Shown here: piece by piece, positions 49,683 through 61,170 of the stretch
Position numbering within the stretch: the first letter of the stretch is position 1
How the letters are laid out: every line of letters starts with the position of its first letter
Origin: Dryas octopetala
Lineage: Eukaryota; Streptophyta; Magnoliopsida; Rosales; Rosaceae
Reading direction: 5' to 3'
Length of the DNA stretch: 64,000 bases
NCBI GenBank assembly: GCA_963921425.1
Contig: OY992834.1
Location: 16,680,164 to 16,744,163 of the forward strand
Position numbers and translations under genes: made by a program
Notes under the pieces: generated by a model
What the model saw: only the letters and a program-made list of their open reading frames with translations
What the model was told of the DNA's origin: nothing
Database searches by the model: none

Positions 49683-49954
49683 TTTAAGGTATGATACTAT
49701 GATATGACTTCTGAGTATGACACAAACTTGAATAGGCTCGGCCCAAACCCGACACAAAGTACTAGAATTAAACGCGGCAAACCAGCCTCCGTGCTGTCGC
49801 GGAAAGAAAAAAGCGTCTGAGTTGGTAACATAACTGGCTTAACTGAACCGAAAGCCGCCAAACGCCTAAATCTCTGTTTCATTCTCTTCATCTCTCTCAG
49901 ATTGCATTGAATTCAGCAAAAGGGTTATTGGGTTGCTTTGCGATTTCATTTGCA

Positions 49955-52900
49955 ATGTGCTGGTTGAATTTAATGGTTGGTGCGAAAGAGCCAGGTGGGG
50001 AGAAGAAGAGGGTGGTGGTGATTGGAGGTGGGGTTGGTGGCTCTACTGTGGCGCAGTCTCTCCAGTTCTGTGCTGATGTTGTCCTCGTTGATCAGTAAGC
50101 CACTTTTTTCCTTTTCTTTCTTTACTTTTAAATCCCTTTTTTGTTGTTGTTGAACATGTTCATAGAACTGGGGTTTGGGTTTGGAATTTGTCAATGCTTT
50201 GTAGTATATGGTTCTTGAATATTTTCTGCAATTTTGATTGCTTTTCTGTGTATTTTGGGACAATATGGCTGCTGAGTTGGTGATAAATGGAAATTTGAAA
50301 AAAATTTCTGTGTTGAAATGACAAGATGTGCAGAAAATGTGAACAAAATTGGTTCAAATTGGTCCTATAGTTGTACCTATAGATTGACAGAAAAGGGAAC
50401 TTTAACAGAGGTTGGCTTTGTACTTCTTGTAACATCTTATTTGAGAAAACACATTTACTAGGAATAATATATGAGGAAGCATTGCTTGGTTTCAGATTAC
50501 TTCCATATATCTTTGCGTGGCCTTTATGGTACTGGTTATATAGCAATACTGGCAACAACATAGAGTGCTATTGTCTTACTTTTATGTTTTATTGGGCTAA
50601 TCTAAATCATATATGAATGCTAACTCATATTTGTTGGACAAATTGTACAAAATTAGTAAAAACAACATATAGGTGAAGGAACTTGGATGGGATTAAATTG
50701 GAATGTTAAAGCAATCTACCATTTTCCCTACCTACATCACGAAGTTAGGCAACAATCAAGACCTGTTTATTGGTTTCCCTAATTTTAGTTTCATTATTTC
50801 TCCCTCATCTTATTTACCATTAAGATTAAGATATTGTGTTTTCTCTGATTTATATCTTGTGTACTGCTTGTGTACTTGGGTGATTCTCCCTCGGCATTCT
50901 TCAACAAATGTTTTTATAATAAAAAATAAAAAATCATGGTTCGTTTTCTGTCATTCCTTGTTTCTTGTCCATTTCTTCCTCAGTATACACGATTTAGCGG
51001 CGTTATGGCTGTAACTATATCCAAAGCATAATCGATTGAAGTTCAATTTTATTGTTTAATTTTGTAAGGGTCCCAAATACCATTGACAAGTCAAGTTCTT
51101 TTATTCTTCTTTTTTTATTTTTTATTTTTTTTAAATTTTTATGGTTTTGCCTACCATGTCCTTGAGTCTTTCAAATTATATGATAACAGGAAGGAGTATT
51201 TTGAGATCCCATGGGGCAGCTTGAGGGCAATGGTGGAGCCAACATTTGCTGAAAGATTGGTGATTAATCACTCTGATTATCTTCCCAATGTGCAGATTGT
51301 TGCATCTACTGCAGCTAACATCACAGACCATGAAGTGGTTACCACCGATGGCCGTTTTCTTGCATATGAATATCTTGTTATTGCCACTGGTCACATGGAA
51401 TCTATTCCAAAAACCAGAGCTGAGAGGCTCAGTCAGTATCAGGCAGGTAATAAAAGATGCATAACTAGGATTGCAGTTGTGCTCTTGAGCTCTGCTTTCA
51501 TGATAGCTATTAAATTTGGTGGCTCCACTAAAGTGAATGAGAGGGTCAGTCATTACCAGGCAGATAATACATAATGATGCGTAATTAGGATTGCAGTTGT
51601 CCTCTTGTGGTCTGTCTTCATGATAGCTATTAAATTTGCTGCTTCACAAAAGTGGAAATTTAATTTCACATGAGAGAATGGGGAAAAGGAAAAATGAAAG
51701 CTGAGTCATTATTATCTTAATTAAAGTGAATGTGTGCCTACAATACTTCTTGTACACTGATTCTAAGCCTTTCTTTAATTGTAAGAAGCATTGGGCATCA
51801 AGTCTAAATTTATTCTCTTTCCTTGCACAGAGTTTGAAAACATAAAGTTCGCTAAATCAGTTTTGATCATTGGAGGGGGCCCCACTGGGGTTGAACTTGC
51901 TGGTGAAATTGTTTTTAATTTTCCAGAAAAGAAGGTGATACTGGTGCACAGGGGATCAAGGCTGCTAGAATTCCTTGGTTCAAAGGCTTCCCAAAAGGCA
52001 CTAGATTGGTTGACATCAAAGAAAGTTGAAGTTATTTTGGATGAATCCATTAATTTGAATAGTATATCTGATGGTATTGTTGAAACATCTTCTGGAGAAA
52101 TTATCACAGCTGATTGTCATTTTGTGTGCACGGGTAAACCAATAGGTTCAATGTGGCTTAGGGAGACATTTTTGCAGAATAGCTTGGATATGCGAGGAAG
52201 ATTGATGGTTGATGACAACTTGAGGGTAAGGGGTCATAAAAATATCTTCGCTGTAGGAGATATAACTGATGTTAAGGTAACCCATCCTATCTTTTCCTCT
52301 TATGGTTTATTTGATGTTGACAATCAATCTTTTGTTTATAACTTACATTATGTACCAAGCAACTCCTTCATTGAGTCATGTGGTATGTTCTACCTGTAAT
52401 ATACAGGACAAATTAATAGGTGGTCATAGTTGATCCCATCTTGTTGAGTTCCATGAGATGACCACCTCTTTTGTGTTCTGATTTGCATTTTGTTAATGTA
52501 ATTTTGTGATTTTGGTAGGTCCAGATTCTGGATGTAAAAAGGAGTTACCCACTTACCCTGTGACATAAGAAATTGTCAATCCTTTTTCACTTTTATCTTG
52601 GTCAAATGTTGCTAATAGTTTGTATTTACTGTTATTAATGTTACTAGTTAAACTCCTGTGCAAGACAGAGTTAAAATTTAATAAGAAGATAAATGAATTA
52701 TTTGATAAAAAATTTTACTGAAATATATATGTATGAAGTAACATAAAAACTAGTGTACATAATATATATTATCAAGTAATATCTTAAACATCCCGATCAA
52801 TACCACTTTAACGAGTTACAATAAATTTTATCTCATGACCAAAAAGGAAGTATTCATGAGAAACAGAAATTGAACTTAGTGTTATATTTTCTTTTTATGA

Positions 52901-54811
52901 AAAAGTAAGTAGGAAAAATATTTAAGAAATAAAGTATAATAGGGAAAAGTTTAGATACAACCCTTGTGGTTAGGCCTATTTACATGAAACCCTGGTAGTT
53001 TTTTTTCTTTTGGTGACACTTGTACCTCCTGTGGTTTAAAAAAGGAAAAAGTAAATGAAATCCAATTTGATAGTAGAGGGAAAATTGCTATCATGACCTG
53101 ATAATGTTTTTCCTCAAACTTAGTTCAAAATTTAACAAGTTTGAAGGATTAGGAGGTCTAGAAGTTCCTTTTTTCAGTATATTTCTTTTTTGGTGAAAAT
53201 GATTAAAATCTTTTAGTTTTCAGGTAAAGAAGGGGTAAAAATATCATTTTATAAATAACTTAATTGCTTCTGCAGGTGTCACAAAAGAAATTAATAAAAA
53301 AAAAAAAACACAGGGAGATTGGTAAATAGACCTAACAATAAAGACTGTGTATTAACTTTTTAGAAATTTATTTTATCAAATTAGATGATGACCATACAAT
53401 TAATTATGTTAGAGAGAGAGAGAGAGAGAAGATATTTGATGGAGAATGAGAACTAGAATATGGAAAGCAGCAAATGGGAGGGGAGGGGGAGTTAGTATAA
53501 GATGATGTGGTTCAATGAAAACAAGGTGGATACCATTTGGCTTATATAAAGAAACTAGAGTGCTATCTATGAGAGAGAATAAGATGAGTTAGAGGGTACA
53601 ACTAATACCTCCTACAAGCATGGAGTAAGCGTGAGATGACCCTAAGAAAAATATAAAAAATGAAAAATTAACTAGGTAGTTAAAGTTTAATTGATAAGGT
53701 TGAAGAAGTTGGTTTTCAGTTGATGGCAATTTTTTGTCGAGAATATGGGTGACTAACTACTTAGCAGTTTTGGAGAATGTGAGATTAATACTTTCATATT
53801 TTGAAATTCCACAAGGAGGGAAATGGCCATTTTAATATAGACATATGTCTCTGTCTTCTTTTGTTTATATGGTCATATTATCTAATACAACTTATAGTTA
53901 TTATGTTAATCAATGGTAAGATGAACATGGATATAAATCGGTACATATCCAATTGATTTGGGTAGAACTAGAAGGAGATAATCATGCATAGCAAGATTTT
54001 TATTTGCGACTTGCAGGCCATTTTATGAATCAGGTATAGATTTAAACTAAATATGAGAAATGTTCTCTTGTCAGTCAGTCTCATGCACAATGTTGTCAAA
54101 TTGTCAATCTCGACCACACATTGAAATAAATCCACCTGATCAATGCTTTAGAATAATAATCTAATAGGCAGAACAGCATATATATATATGTGTGTGTGTG
54201 TGTGTGTCCCTTTTTTGAGAGTAATACCCGACGATTCCCATGCATTGAAATGTACTTTAACTTATTAACAGATCTTATGTTGTTTAACTAGATTACAGTG
54301 TTGAATGGACCCCCTATGTGACATTATAGCTCCAGTTTATGTTTTTCTCAACTCAGTTGTAATTGACTTCCTTTTTTATTAGTGTCCAAAGTCATTTTAG
54401 CAAGAATAACAGCCTTATATTGCCCAGTGTAAAAGTTGAGTCAGTATTCGTTGCTCTTTTTCAATATATCATTCACACTATTTCAATCTCTATGACTTTT
54501 TATGCTTTAGAGAAAATCTGTTTTAAACTGATAAACCACGATCTATTAAACAGGAGATCAAACAAGGCTATTTAGCACAGAGACATGCTGAAGTGACTGG
54601 CAAGAACCTGAAGCTTTTGTGCAAGGGTGGAAATGAAAGCCATCTTGCTTCTTATAAGCCTGGTTTGGAAATTGCAATTGTTTCACTTGGGAGGAAAGAG
54701 GCAGTGGCACAATTCCCCTTTCTGACACTTAGTGGTTGGATCCCTGGCATGATCAAATCTAAAGACTTATTTGTAGGAAAAACAAGGAAACATCTTGGGC
54801 TAAAACCTTGA
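49955..54811 (+). CDS. AIF/FSP1 (AIFM2)-like FAD-dependent NAD(P)H oxidoreductase
   Basis: Pyridine-nucleotide disulphide-type oxidoreductase of the plant 'apoptosis-inducing factor homolog A' group, related to animal AIFM2/FSP1. Four exons: 49955-50094, 51190-51446, 51831-52276, 54554-54811; all GT-AG, phases close, 366 aa as in homologues. Motifs: RVVVIGGGVGG (FAD Rossmann, residues 19-29), KEYFEIPWGSLRAMVEP, YEYLVIATGH, the second dinucleotide motif LIIGGGPTGVELAGE (144-158), NIFAVGDITD (FAD pyrophosphate motif), and C-terminal AIVSLGRKEAVAQFPF and KSKDLFVGKTRK. The start is uncertain: ATG 49955 and in-frame ATG 49973 are both possible. The frame stays open upstream through hydrophobic residues from 49907, but without an ATG. 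A CAG at 49898-49900 could be an acceptor of a leader intron. Confidence 0.92.
51422..51656 (+). repeat. Tandem duplication spanning the exon 2 donor of the AIF-like gene
   Basis: 117 bp offset. Copy 1 (51422-51538) begins GAGAGGCTCAGTCAGTATCA and includes the real exon 2 end GGCAG followed by GTAATA. Copy 2 (51539-51656) begins GAGAGGGTCAGTCATTACCA with GGCAG followed by ATAATA. The remainder (AGGATTGCAGTTGT..., TTCATGATAGCTATTAAATT) is near-identical. The second donor is lost (GT to AT). Confidence 0.85.
52970..53338. mobile_element. Degenerate foldback MITE in AIF-like intron 3
   Basis: Left TTAGGCCTATTTACATGAAA and right (reversed) GTTAGGTCTATTTACCAATC form the ends; inner arms share GGTGACACTTGT versus GGTGTCACAAAA. 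Interior AT-rich, no gene. Boundaries approximate. Confidence 0.5.
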
Positions 54812-54827
54812 TAGACCATATGCTAAC

Positions 54828-54830
<3 letters not shown>

Positions 54831-54866
<36 letters not shown>
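54831..54866. repeat. A36 homopolymer just after the AIF-like stop codon
   Basis: 36 consecutive A starting 20 bp after the TGA at 54809-54811, in the presumed 3' UTR. Could be a retroposon tail or a simple repeat. Confidence 0.85.
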
Positions 54867-54868
<2 letters not shown>

Positions 54869-55712
54869 AGGTATCAAGTTCATTGTTCCTTTAGAAAATG
54901 CAAAGTAGGGTGGTGGGAGTGGGATGTTAGGTAACAAGTTTCAAGGCAATTTTTTCAAGATCATAAATTTATTGTAGATGATTTTACTTTCCTGTAGTTT
55001 TAAGGGCCTTGTGCATATGCTATTTGATTTTATGTCATGTGACACTAGATTATTGCAAGGTAGGATGTATACATATTAATGTTTATTGTGTGATTGGTGC
55101 GCATTGAGAATTGCAAGGTAGGATGTATACCCTTCTAATTGAGAATTGCTTATTCTCATTGAACAAGATTGAAGAGTCCTACAATCTTTAATTTGATTCC
55201 AGTATCATTTACCAGAATTTGTTAAATTAGTGCAGTTAGTAATACATTTAAACTGTACTCGTATATAATTCTTTTCTACATCATCAAGAAGCACACCGTA
55301 ATGTGATTAAGATATACATCAAGAGGGCTTGATTAAAACTAGCCTCTCTTTGGCATGCGCTCTTGCTCGTGTGAATAGGCTTTTCTGCATTCATCAAAGG
55401 AAAATTATAACTTACAATTTTTCGAGGAAGAACTGCAACCTTTTGGACCTAGTCATGCTTTGTTCTGGGCTCGGGCCACTCAACTTAATAATCTGGCTTT
55501 CCTGCCGACCGCTCGACACTAGTTTTTGTCCTGGGACGTAATAACCCAAGTAGTTATCCAATGAGTAATTAAATTAGTGGTCTATCTCTTATCGTTAATG
55601 GACCCTATTTGATTTGCATACTTGCCAAACACCACTTGTTAGCATAATAGGAATCTAATTAAGTTTTCAGAGTTCAGACCCAAGTTGTTCCAATTTCAAG
55701 CCATTATAGTAT
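54867..55712. other. Intergenic region after the AIF-like gene
   Basis: AT-rich. One direct duplication: ATTGCAAGGTAGGATGTATAC occurs near 55052-55072 and again near 55109-55130. No gene supported. Confidence 0.5.
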
Positions 55713-55950
55713 GAGAAATTCTATACATATTCAAAAATTTTCTTATTTTACCCAACTTCTTAATTTACCCAACCATCACCTTTTTGAAATTAACATTTTC
55801 TCATTTTACCCAACCTAAATTACCATCATACCCTTACTATCATCACCACATTCTCTCTCTTCTCCATCTTTTTCACCGCACGCAGCACCACCCCGCAGCT
55901 GCACCACCTTCACCTCGGACCTCCACGAGAACCACCAACAGCACCACCAT

Positions 55951-55996
<46 letters not shown>

Positions 55997-56908
55997 CCAC
56001 CCCGTGCTCAGCTCCTCTCTCTTCCTTGCCCTCCGAACACCAACTTAAAAAAAAAAATGCAGGTTCAGCGGACCAATGCCGAACCTGAATGTTTTCTCCG
56101 GCAACAACCCGCCGAACAAGCCTCTTCTATTCGGTAGATACCCACTGAACATGGAATTCGGTGGGTGTCATCTGAATAACTTATTAACATTCGGTGGGTG
56201 TCGTCCAAATAAGTTATCAACATTCGGTGGACTTTGACCGAATATTAGCATCGTATTCGGTGCTGGTTCACCGAACAAGATGCAAACCCAGATTTTCTCA
56301 AGCTTTTAATACCCACGAAAAAATACATAAGAGGTTGAAGATGAAGATGGAAGAGGTTGGGTAATTGGTCAATTGCTACTAGAAGTCTGGAATTGGAGCT
56401 AGTTAAGTTAAACTAATTATTGGTGTTTTTAATTTCGATTTGCTTAAGCTTTTAATTCCGAGCTTGTTTCGCGCGTGTGGGTGGCTGGCCGTAGCAAGTG
56501 AGGAAAGGCGGAGGGAGCTAGGTGGGGGCGGGTGAAAGGGGGGAGGGGAAGGTGGTGTCTGCTGGAGCTGAGAAGGGCAAGGAGAAGCAAAGAGAGATGA
56601 GAGAGAAAGTGAGGAGAGGCAGAGGGAGCTGGGTAGGGGCGAGGAGCTGGCTTGGCCAAGGTTGATGGCAAGGTGGAGTTGCGAGGGAGAGAGTGGGTTA
56701 TGGAAACAAAACTATGGGGAGGGTGGTCTACGGGGAGGTGGTGCTGCGGGGACGAAGAAGAGATGAAGATTCAGTTTTTTGAATGAAATGTCCTCAATGG
56801 TCATTTTAACATAGGATATAATTATGAATAATGCTATAATTATCCATTCAAGTATTAAATTAGTATCGGGTAAAATAAGAAATTTGTTGGGTATGAATAG
56901 AATTACCC
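55713..56908. mobile_element. 1.2 kb Mutator-like element with perfect 9 bp target duplication
   Basis: Flanked by TTATAGTAT at 55704-55712 and 56909-56917. Ends are imperfect inverted repeats of about 41 bp: left GAGAAATTCTATACATATTC, right reversed GGGTAATTCTATTCATACCC, both continuing to TTTCTTATTTTACCC. The interior has a 40 bp (CT)n run (55951-55992) and a cluster of ATTCGGTGGGTGTC-type units (56050-56285). No transposase frame; non-autonomous. Confidence 0.85.
56050..56285. repeat. Cluster of TTCGGTGGG / CCGAAC units inside the MULE
   Basis: At least five spaced ATTCGGT(G/A)G(G/A) units (near 56128, 56159, 56190, 56223, 56256), plus inverted CCGAAC copies (near 56079, 56112 and 56273). 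Two units are followed by TAACTTATTAACATTCGG / TAAGTTATCAACATTCGG. Spacing is about 31-33 bp. Confidence 0.75.
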
Positions 56909-56987
56909 TTATAGTATTATACCCACATCTATATTTTCCCTCTTTTTGGCTTAAAAAAAAAAAAAAACTACTTTCGCGGAAGACTAA

Positions 56988-58015
56988 TGGTGCGTTTGGA
57001 TGAAGTAATTTGAAACTACTAAGGAATTCACAAATGACGAAATTAAAAATGACGTGATTTAAAATTCTAGAATTTGTAAATTCTCTTGTTTGGATAAATG
57101 TAATTATAATGAAATTTAAATACGAAATTTATAGTAGGTTTATAAAAGAGTGATGGTGATGGTGGGAACAATAAAAATGATGTTTGTGGTAAGTTGATGA
57201 TGGTAGTAGGGGTGATGGCCCACGGGCGGTGGGAGAAATGGTGGTGGCAAAAATTGGGGTATTAGAGGTGGCGGCAACGGCGACATTGGCGGTGATGGTG
57301 ATGGTGGTGGCGACGGCGACGGCGATGGTGGTGGTGATGGCACTGGTGATGGAGGTGGCGGCGGCGGTGTCAGTGTCGGTGGTGGCGGTGTCAGTGGTGG
57401 TGACGGTGGCGGTGACGATAGTGGTAATAGTGGCGGCTGTGGTGGTGGTGACGGTGACGGCGACGATAGTGGTAATAGTGGCGGCTGTGGTGGTGGCGGC
57501 GGAGGTGGTGTTGGTGGTGGTGGCAGCGGGTAGTGGTAGTAATGGTGGCGGTGTCGGTGGTGGTAGTGGTGACGGTGGTGGCAGTGGTGGTCGTAGTGGT
57601 GGCAGAGGAGGTGGTGGCGACGGTGGTGGTGGCGGCGGAGGTGGTGTCGGCAGAGGTGGTGTCGGTGGTTGTGGTGGTGATGGTGGCGGCAGAGGTGGCG
57701 GTGGCAGTGGTGGTGACGATGGTGGTGGTGGTAGCGGTGACATGGTGGTAGCGGTGGTGGTATTGTAATTAATTGGCAAGGTGATGGGTGGACACGACTT
57801 TTTTTTTTTTATAAAACTTGGAATTTTGAAAATGACACCAATTTAAGTGGAATTTGAACTTGAAATTTACAGCCTTCAAATCCCAAGTTTTTTTCCACAT
57901 AGAATTTACGAAATTCTATATTTATGGACCCAAATAAGGAAATTAGAGCATATAATTTCTTAAATGCTGAGTTTTGTTTAAATTCCAAATTTTTTTTCTC
58001 TATCCAAACACACCA
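56988..58015. mobile_element. Harbinger-like TIR element carrying a GGN minisatellite
   Basis: Left TGGTGCGTTTGGATGAAG; right, reversed, TGGTGTGTTTGGATAGAG. TAA flanks on both sides (56985-56987, 58016-58018) match a PIF/Harbinger 3 bp duplication. Sub-terminal sequence is rich in AATTTGAAATT/GGAATTT words on both sides, as in many plant MITEs. The interior is mostly the 57130-57768 minisatellite. Confidence 0.75.
57130..57768. repeat. GGN (GGT/GGC/GAT) minisatellite, about 640 bp
   Basis: Near-continuous trinucleotide-phased GGT/GGC/GTG repeat. It includes a longer repeated unit, GACGATAGTGGTAATAGTGG followed by CGGCTGTGGTGGTGG, at about 57413-57448 and 57462-57497. It yields long Gly/Val-rich (plus) and Pro/Thr-rich (minus) open frames. 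These are composition artefacts: the longest lacks an ATG start and no domain is present. Confidence 0.9.
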
Positions 58016-58678
58016 TAAAGGAGTGTAGGAAATACAGTATCAATTAGTATCAATTAGAATATGCGCATCTAATTAGATTGAAACTTTACCATTGGATCAA
58101 CTTATATCTAAAGATTCAAAAATGTTGTAAGATTTTGTGTAAAATAGTTTGTCCCAGTAGGATCCTAACCCTATACATAGATAGCTTAACTAAACCACAA
58201 TGGTGCATTTGTCATCGACTTTGAGGGGCAACCACTAAAAAGGCATCAGCAGTTAAGCCCTATAACATCTCCTAAATCCCTTATGATGTTTGACATTTTT
58301 TATTTTCTATGCTGGAAAAGATTTCGAATCTACAAGCAGCATTTTGATTGAGTCTACTTCCATTTTCCACAGCTTTAACATATATATTTGCTTCAAATAT
58401 ACGTGTGGGACGATAAGAAACACAGTAAGCAATAGAAACATGATATGAGCAGATACACATGCAACAAAATGAATGCAATGAAGCAAAATAACCTCATAAC
58501 AGATAAGGACTGCATAGAAACTCACAGTTACCCTATTACTGTTTAAGAGAAGATATCAACAAGAACACTATACTCTATACAGAGCAAAGTTCACTTTGTT
58601 AAAAAGTTATGTACATTATTATTCATGATTACTTCCAAAGGAAAAGTTTATCAGGTAGTGCAGATCACAACTTCAGCC

Positions 58679-61049
58679 CTAACGGGTGCCCTCAGTCTTT
58701 CTGCAAAAAGAGAAACGATACAGTTAAACAAAATTCAAATCTTGAAGCAAAGCCAGTAGTACAATAAGTAGAATGCTGTAAAAGCTACACAAATTAAGAT
58801 TAGAGTAAACAAGTAGAAACTCACTAGTCAGTACAATCCTATAACTTGATCTTTTAGCACAAAATAACCTAATCTATTTCAAGTATTATCATAAGAATTT
58901 TTTCTCTAAACATTGACTCATGTCTCAATTCAGTACTTGTACTCTGATTTGTCCCAATTTAGTCCCTAAACTAAGGCCTCGTTTGATGCATAGGATTGGA
59001 TTGGATATGATAAATGACTAAATTCATGTGTATACAAGGAAGAAGCTTCTAACTTTAAAGAAGAAGATGGACTAATCATAAGGGAAAACTTATCCCTTCC
59101 AATCCCCCTAAAAATGGTGGGATTAGTGGGGATAAGTTTCCCCTTATAGCTAATCCATCTTCTTCCCATCTTCCTTCAAGTTAGAAGACACCCTTAATCT
59201 TCTTTCTTGAACATGCATGAATCTAGCCATTTATCCTATCCAATCCAATCATATGCATCAAAAGAAGCCTAATTGTTTGTGTCTAATAAGGATAAAATCA
59301 AACTTTCGATAGCAATTCCAATGATTATCTTAGTTCATATCTATCTTTCACAACTCTAAATCAGTGACATGTCAACTTTCTATGAATTATGAGATAAATT
59401 GAGACAAATTAGAGTTTGGGTACTGAATTGAGACACAGGCCAAAGTTGAAAGACCAAAGGTGAAGAAAAAAAAAAAAAAACACCTATAAAGGACTACATA
59501 TCCTTTAGTTGATAAGAAAGTGAGAAACTAGAGACGAGTATTATAATGCATAGTATTTTGCTAGATTATGAGATACTGAATCATCTAACAAATAAGCTAT
59601 CATCTTGACAACTAAACAGGGGATCAGGGACTGAAAACATAATCAGAACCATGCCAAATAAGATGAGTCAATTATAGAAAGCAGAACAGGCTATACAAGA
59701 GCAAACAAGAATTGGGGAATACACCATCATGAAGGCATATTCAAGGATCACCTATTCAGCTTAATAAGTTCTAAATTTATAACCTTGGAAAAATAAAATG
59801 CATAACATGCATAACAGTGAGCATACACTGTACTATGTTTATACATCTGTCTTTAAAAAGTTAAATGCATTCCACAAGGGTTCATTATCATCTACAACAC
59901 AAATTTTTGTGGTTAAAATTTTTAGACAGAATCAAACACAAAATACGCTATGAGTCTACAACAGCAGTGATCAAACATTTCAAGCTCGACTTAATTTGCT
60001 GCATTTGACTTCTCCAATAACAAAATCACAACTAAATACATGAAAAAACTTGTGTGTGTGTATATAATTATATGTATACACACTTCACTAAAACAATCAC
60101 CAAATGGAGATTAATGTGTTGTGTTTAAATCTAGTAATTATGCACATACTAACATCCCATATATTTCTAAATCCCTAAATCTGTGTCAAACACTCAAACC
60201 CATTTTGCAATAACAAAATAACCCACACACACACACACATATATATATGCAGAAATTCTCTCAACAGGATGTCCGTACTTTAGTTGACGCATATGTTTTA
60301 TGGATATTTTTTCACCATTTGATCTTAAACTTGGCAGGATATAATTATTAAGATATAAATCATCAATGGAGACCTATTCCTTGGTTTTAACTCTCATGAT
60401 TTTGAATACTGGTTCCTCGGTTATAATTTAGGTTTTAACTCCAAAGTTTTGGGCCATTCTATAACCTAAAATATAGAACCCTAAACCCTGACATGTTGAA
60501 CACTGTAAGAAAAAGCCTGAAAAACGACAAAATGTCATAGAAATACCCATGTCCGTTCTTTAAACGTCCTGCAAAGAGAATTTGTGTATATATCTGTATA
60601 CTATTATGTATATATATAAATATAAGAAACATAAGAATGGTACCTTGTCAGCATTTTCATTCGCTTTCTCGGCCTTTTCTTTCTCAGCCTTCTGCTTCAG
60701 CTTCTCCGACCTCTCCCTCTCCCATTTCTTCACAAAACAAAACAGAATAAACGATCTCCATGAGAAACCAAACCAAATTACCAAAAAAATCGTAATATCA
60801 TTTTGATCCCAAAATAAAAAACATACTCGATTAGTCGCATAACAAATCTGAATGAAAATTATTGAAAAAAGAAAGTGGAAGATCAGGCCGTACCTTGATG
60901 TAGACGTTCTCAGCAGCGCGTTCCTCCTCGCTGAGAACCTTGCCCTTGCCGTCACTGAAATAGCGAGTGGCTCCGCGAGACGATTCCATGGAGCGAGTCA
61001 GCAAGGCCCGAGTCAGCGCTGCTTGGCTCTGAACAGATCTCATAGCCAT
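58679..61049 (-). CDS. IF1-like (ATPase inhibitor-like) mitochondrial protein, At2g27730/At5g04750 type
   Basis: Small plant mitochondrial protein related to the F1-ATPase inhibitor IF1, which blocks reverse ATP hydrolysis when the matrix acidifies; the plant role is inferred from family. Exons 60894-61049, 60644-60727 and 58679-58696. Start is ATG 61049 (a second ATG at 61043). Residues 1-30 are Arg/Ser/Ala-rich with no acids before E22, a mitochondrial presequence, ending RYFSDGKGKVLSEEERA, the conserved inhibitor-like segment. Then ENVYIK and the charged coiled coil KWERERSEKLKQKAEKEKA. The last exon is ambiguous: the acceptor CAG at 58701 would give ...DKKD (82 aa), whereas AAAG four bases on (58697) gives ...DKTEGTR (85 aa), which I prefer. 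Intron 2 hosts nested MITEs. Confidence 0.85.
58895..59470. mobile_element. Outer foldback element, split by a nested MITE
   Basis: Inverted arms at 58898-58970 (TGTCTCAATTCAGTACTTGT) and 59385-59465 (reversed TGTGTCTCAATTCAGTACCC). They enclose the 58975-59269 element, so the outer element is the older insertion. In intron 2 of the IF1-like gene. Edges approximate. Confidence 0.55.
58975..59269. mobile_element. 295 bp Harbinger-like MITE nested in the outer element
   Basis: Left GGCCTCGTTTGATGCATAGG; right, reversed, GGCTTCTTTTGATGCATATG. Both continue ATTGGATTGGATA, with arms over 50 bp. Flanked by TAA at 58972-58974 and 59270-59272. No coding region. Confidence 0.8.
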
Positions 61050-61170
61050 CACTATTGCGTGTATTGCCCTTCGTTTTCAACCGAATATTAAGAAAATATT
61101 TTGAGTGAACTGCCAGTGAATCAGTGGTTGGGTGTATCTGTAAATAGAGAGCGCCCTAGAAGTTTCGACG

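Noticed and set aside
57129..57779. 216-codon Pro/Thr-rich open frame (minus) and Gly/Val-rich frames (plus)
   Set aside because: Direct product of the GGN minisatellite; the long minus frame starts at TTG, not ATG, and no domain is present.
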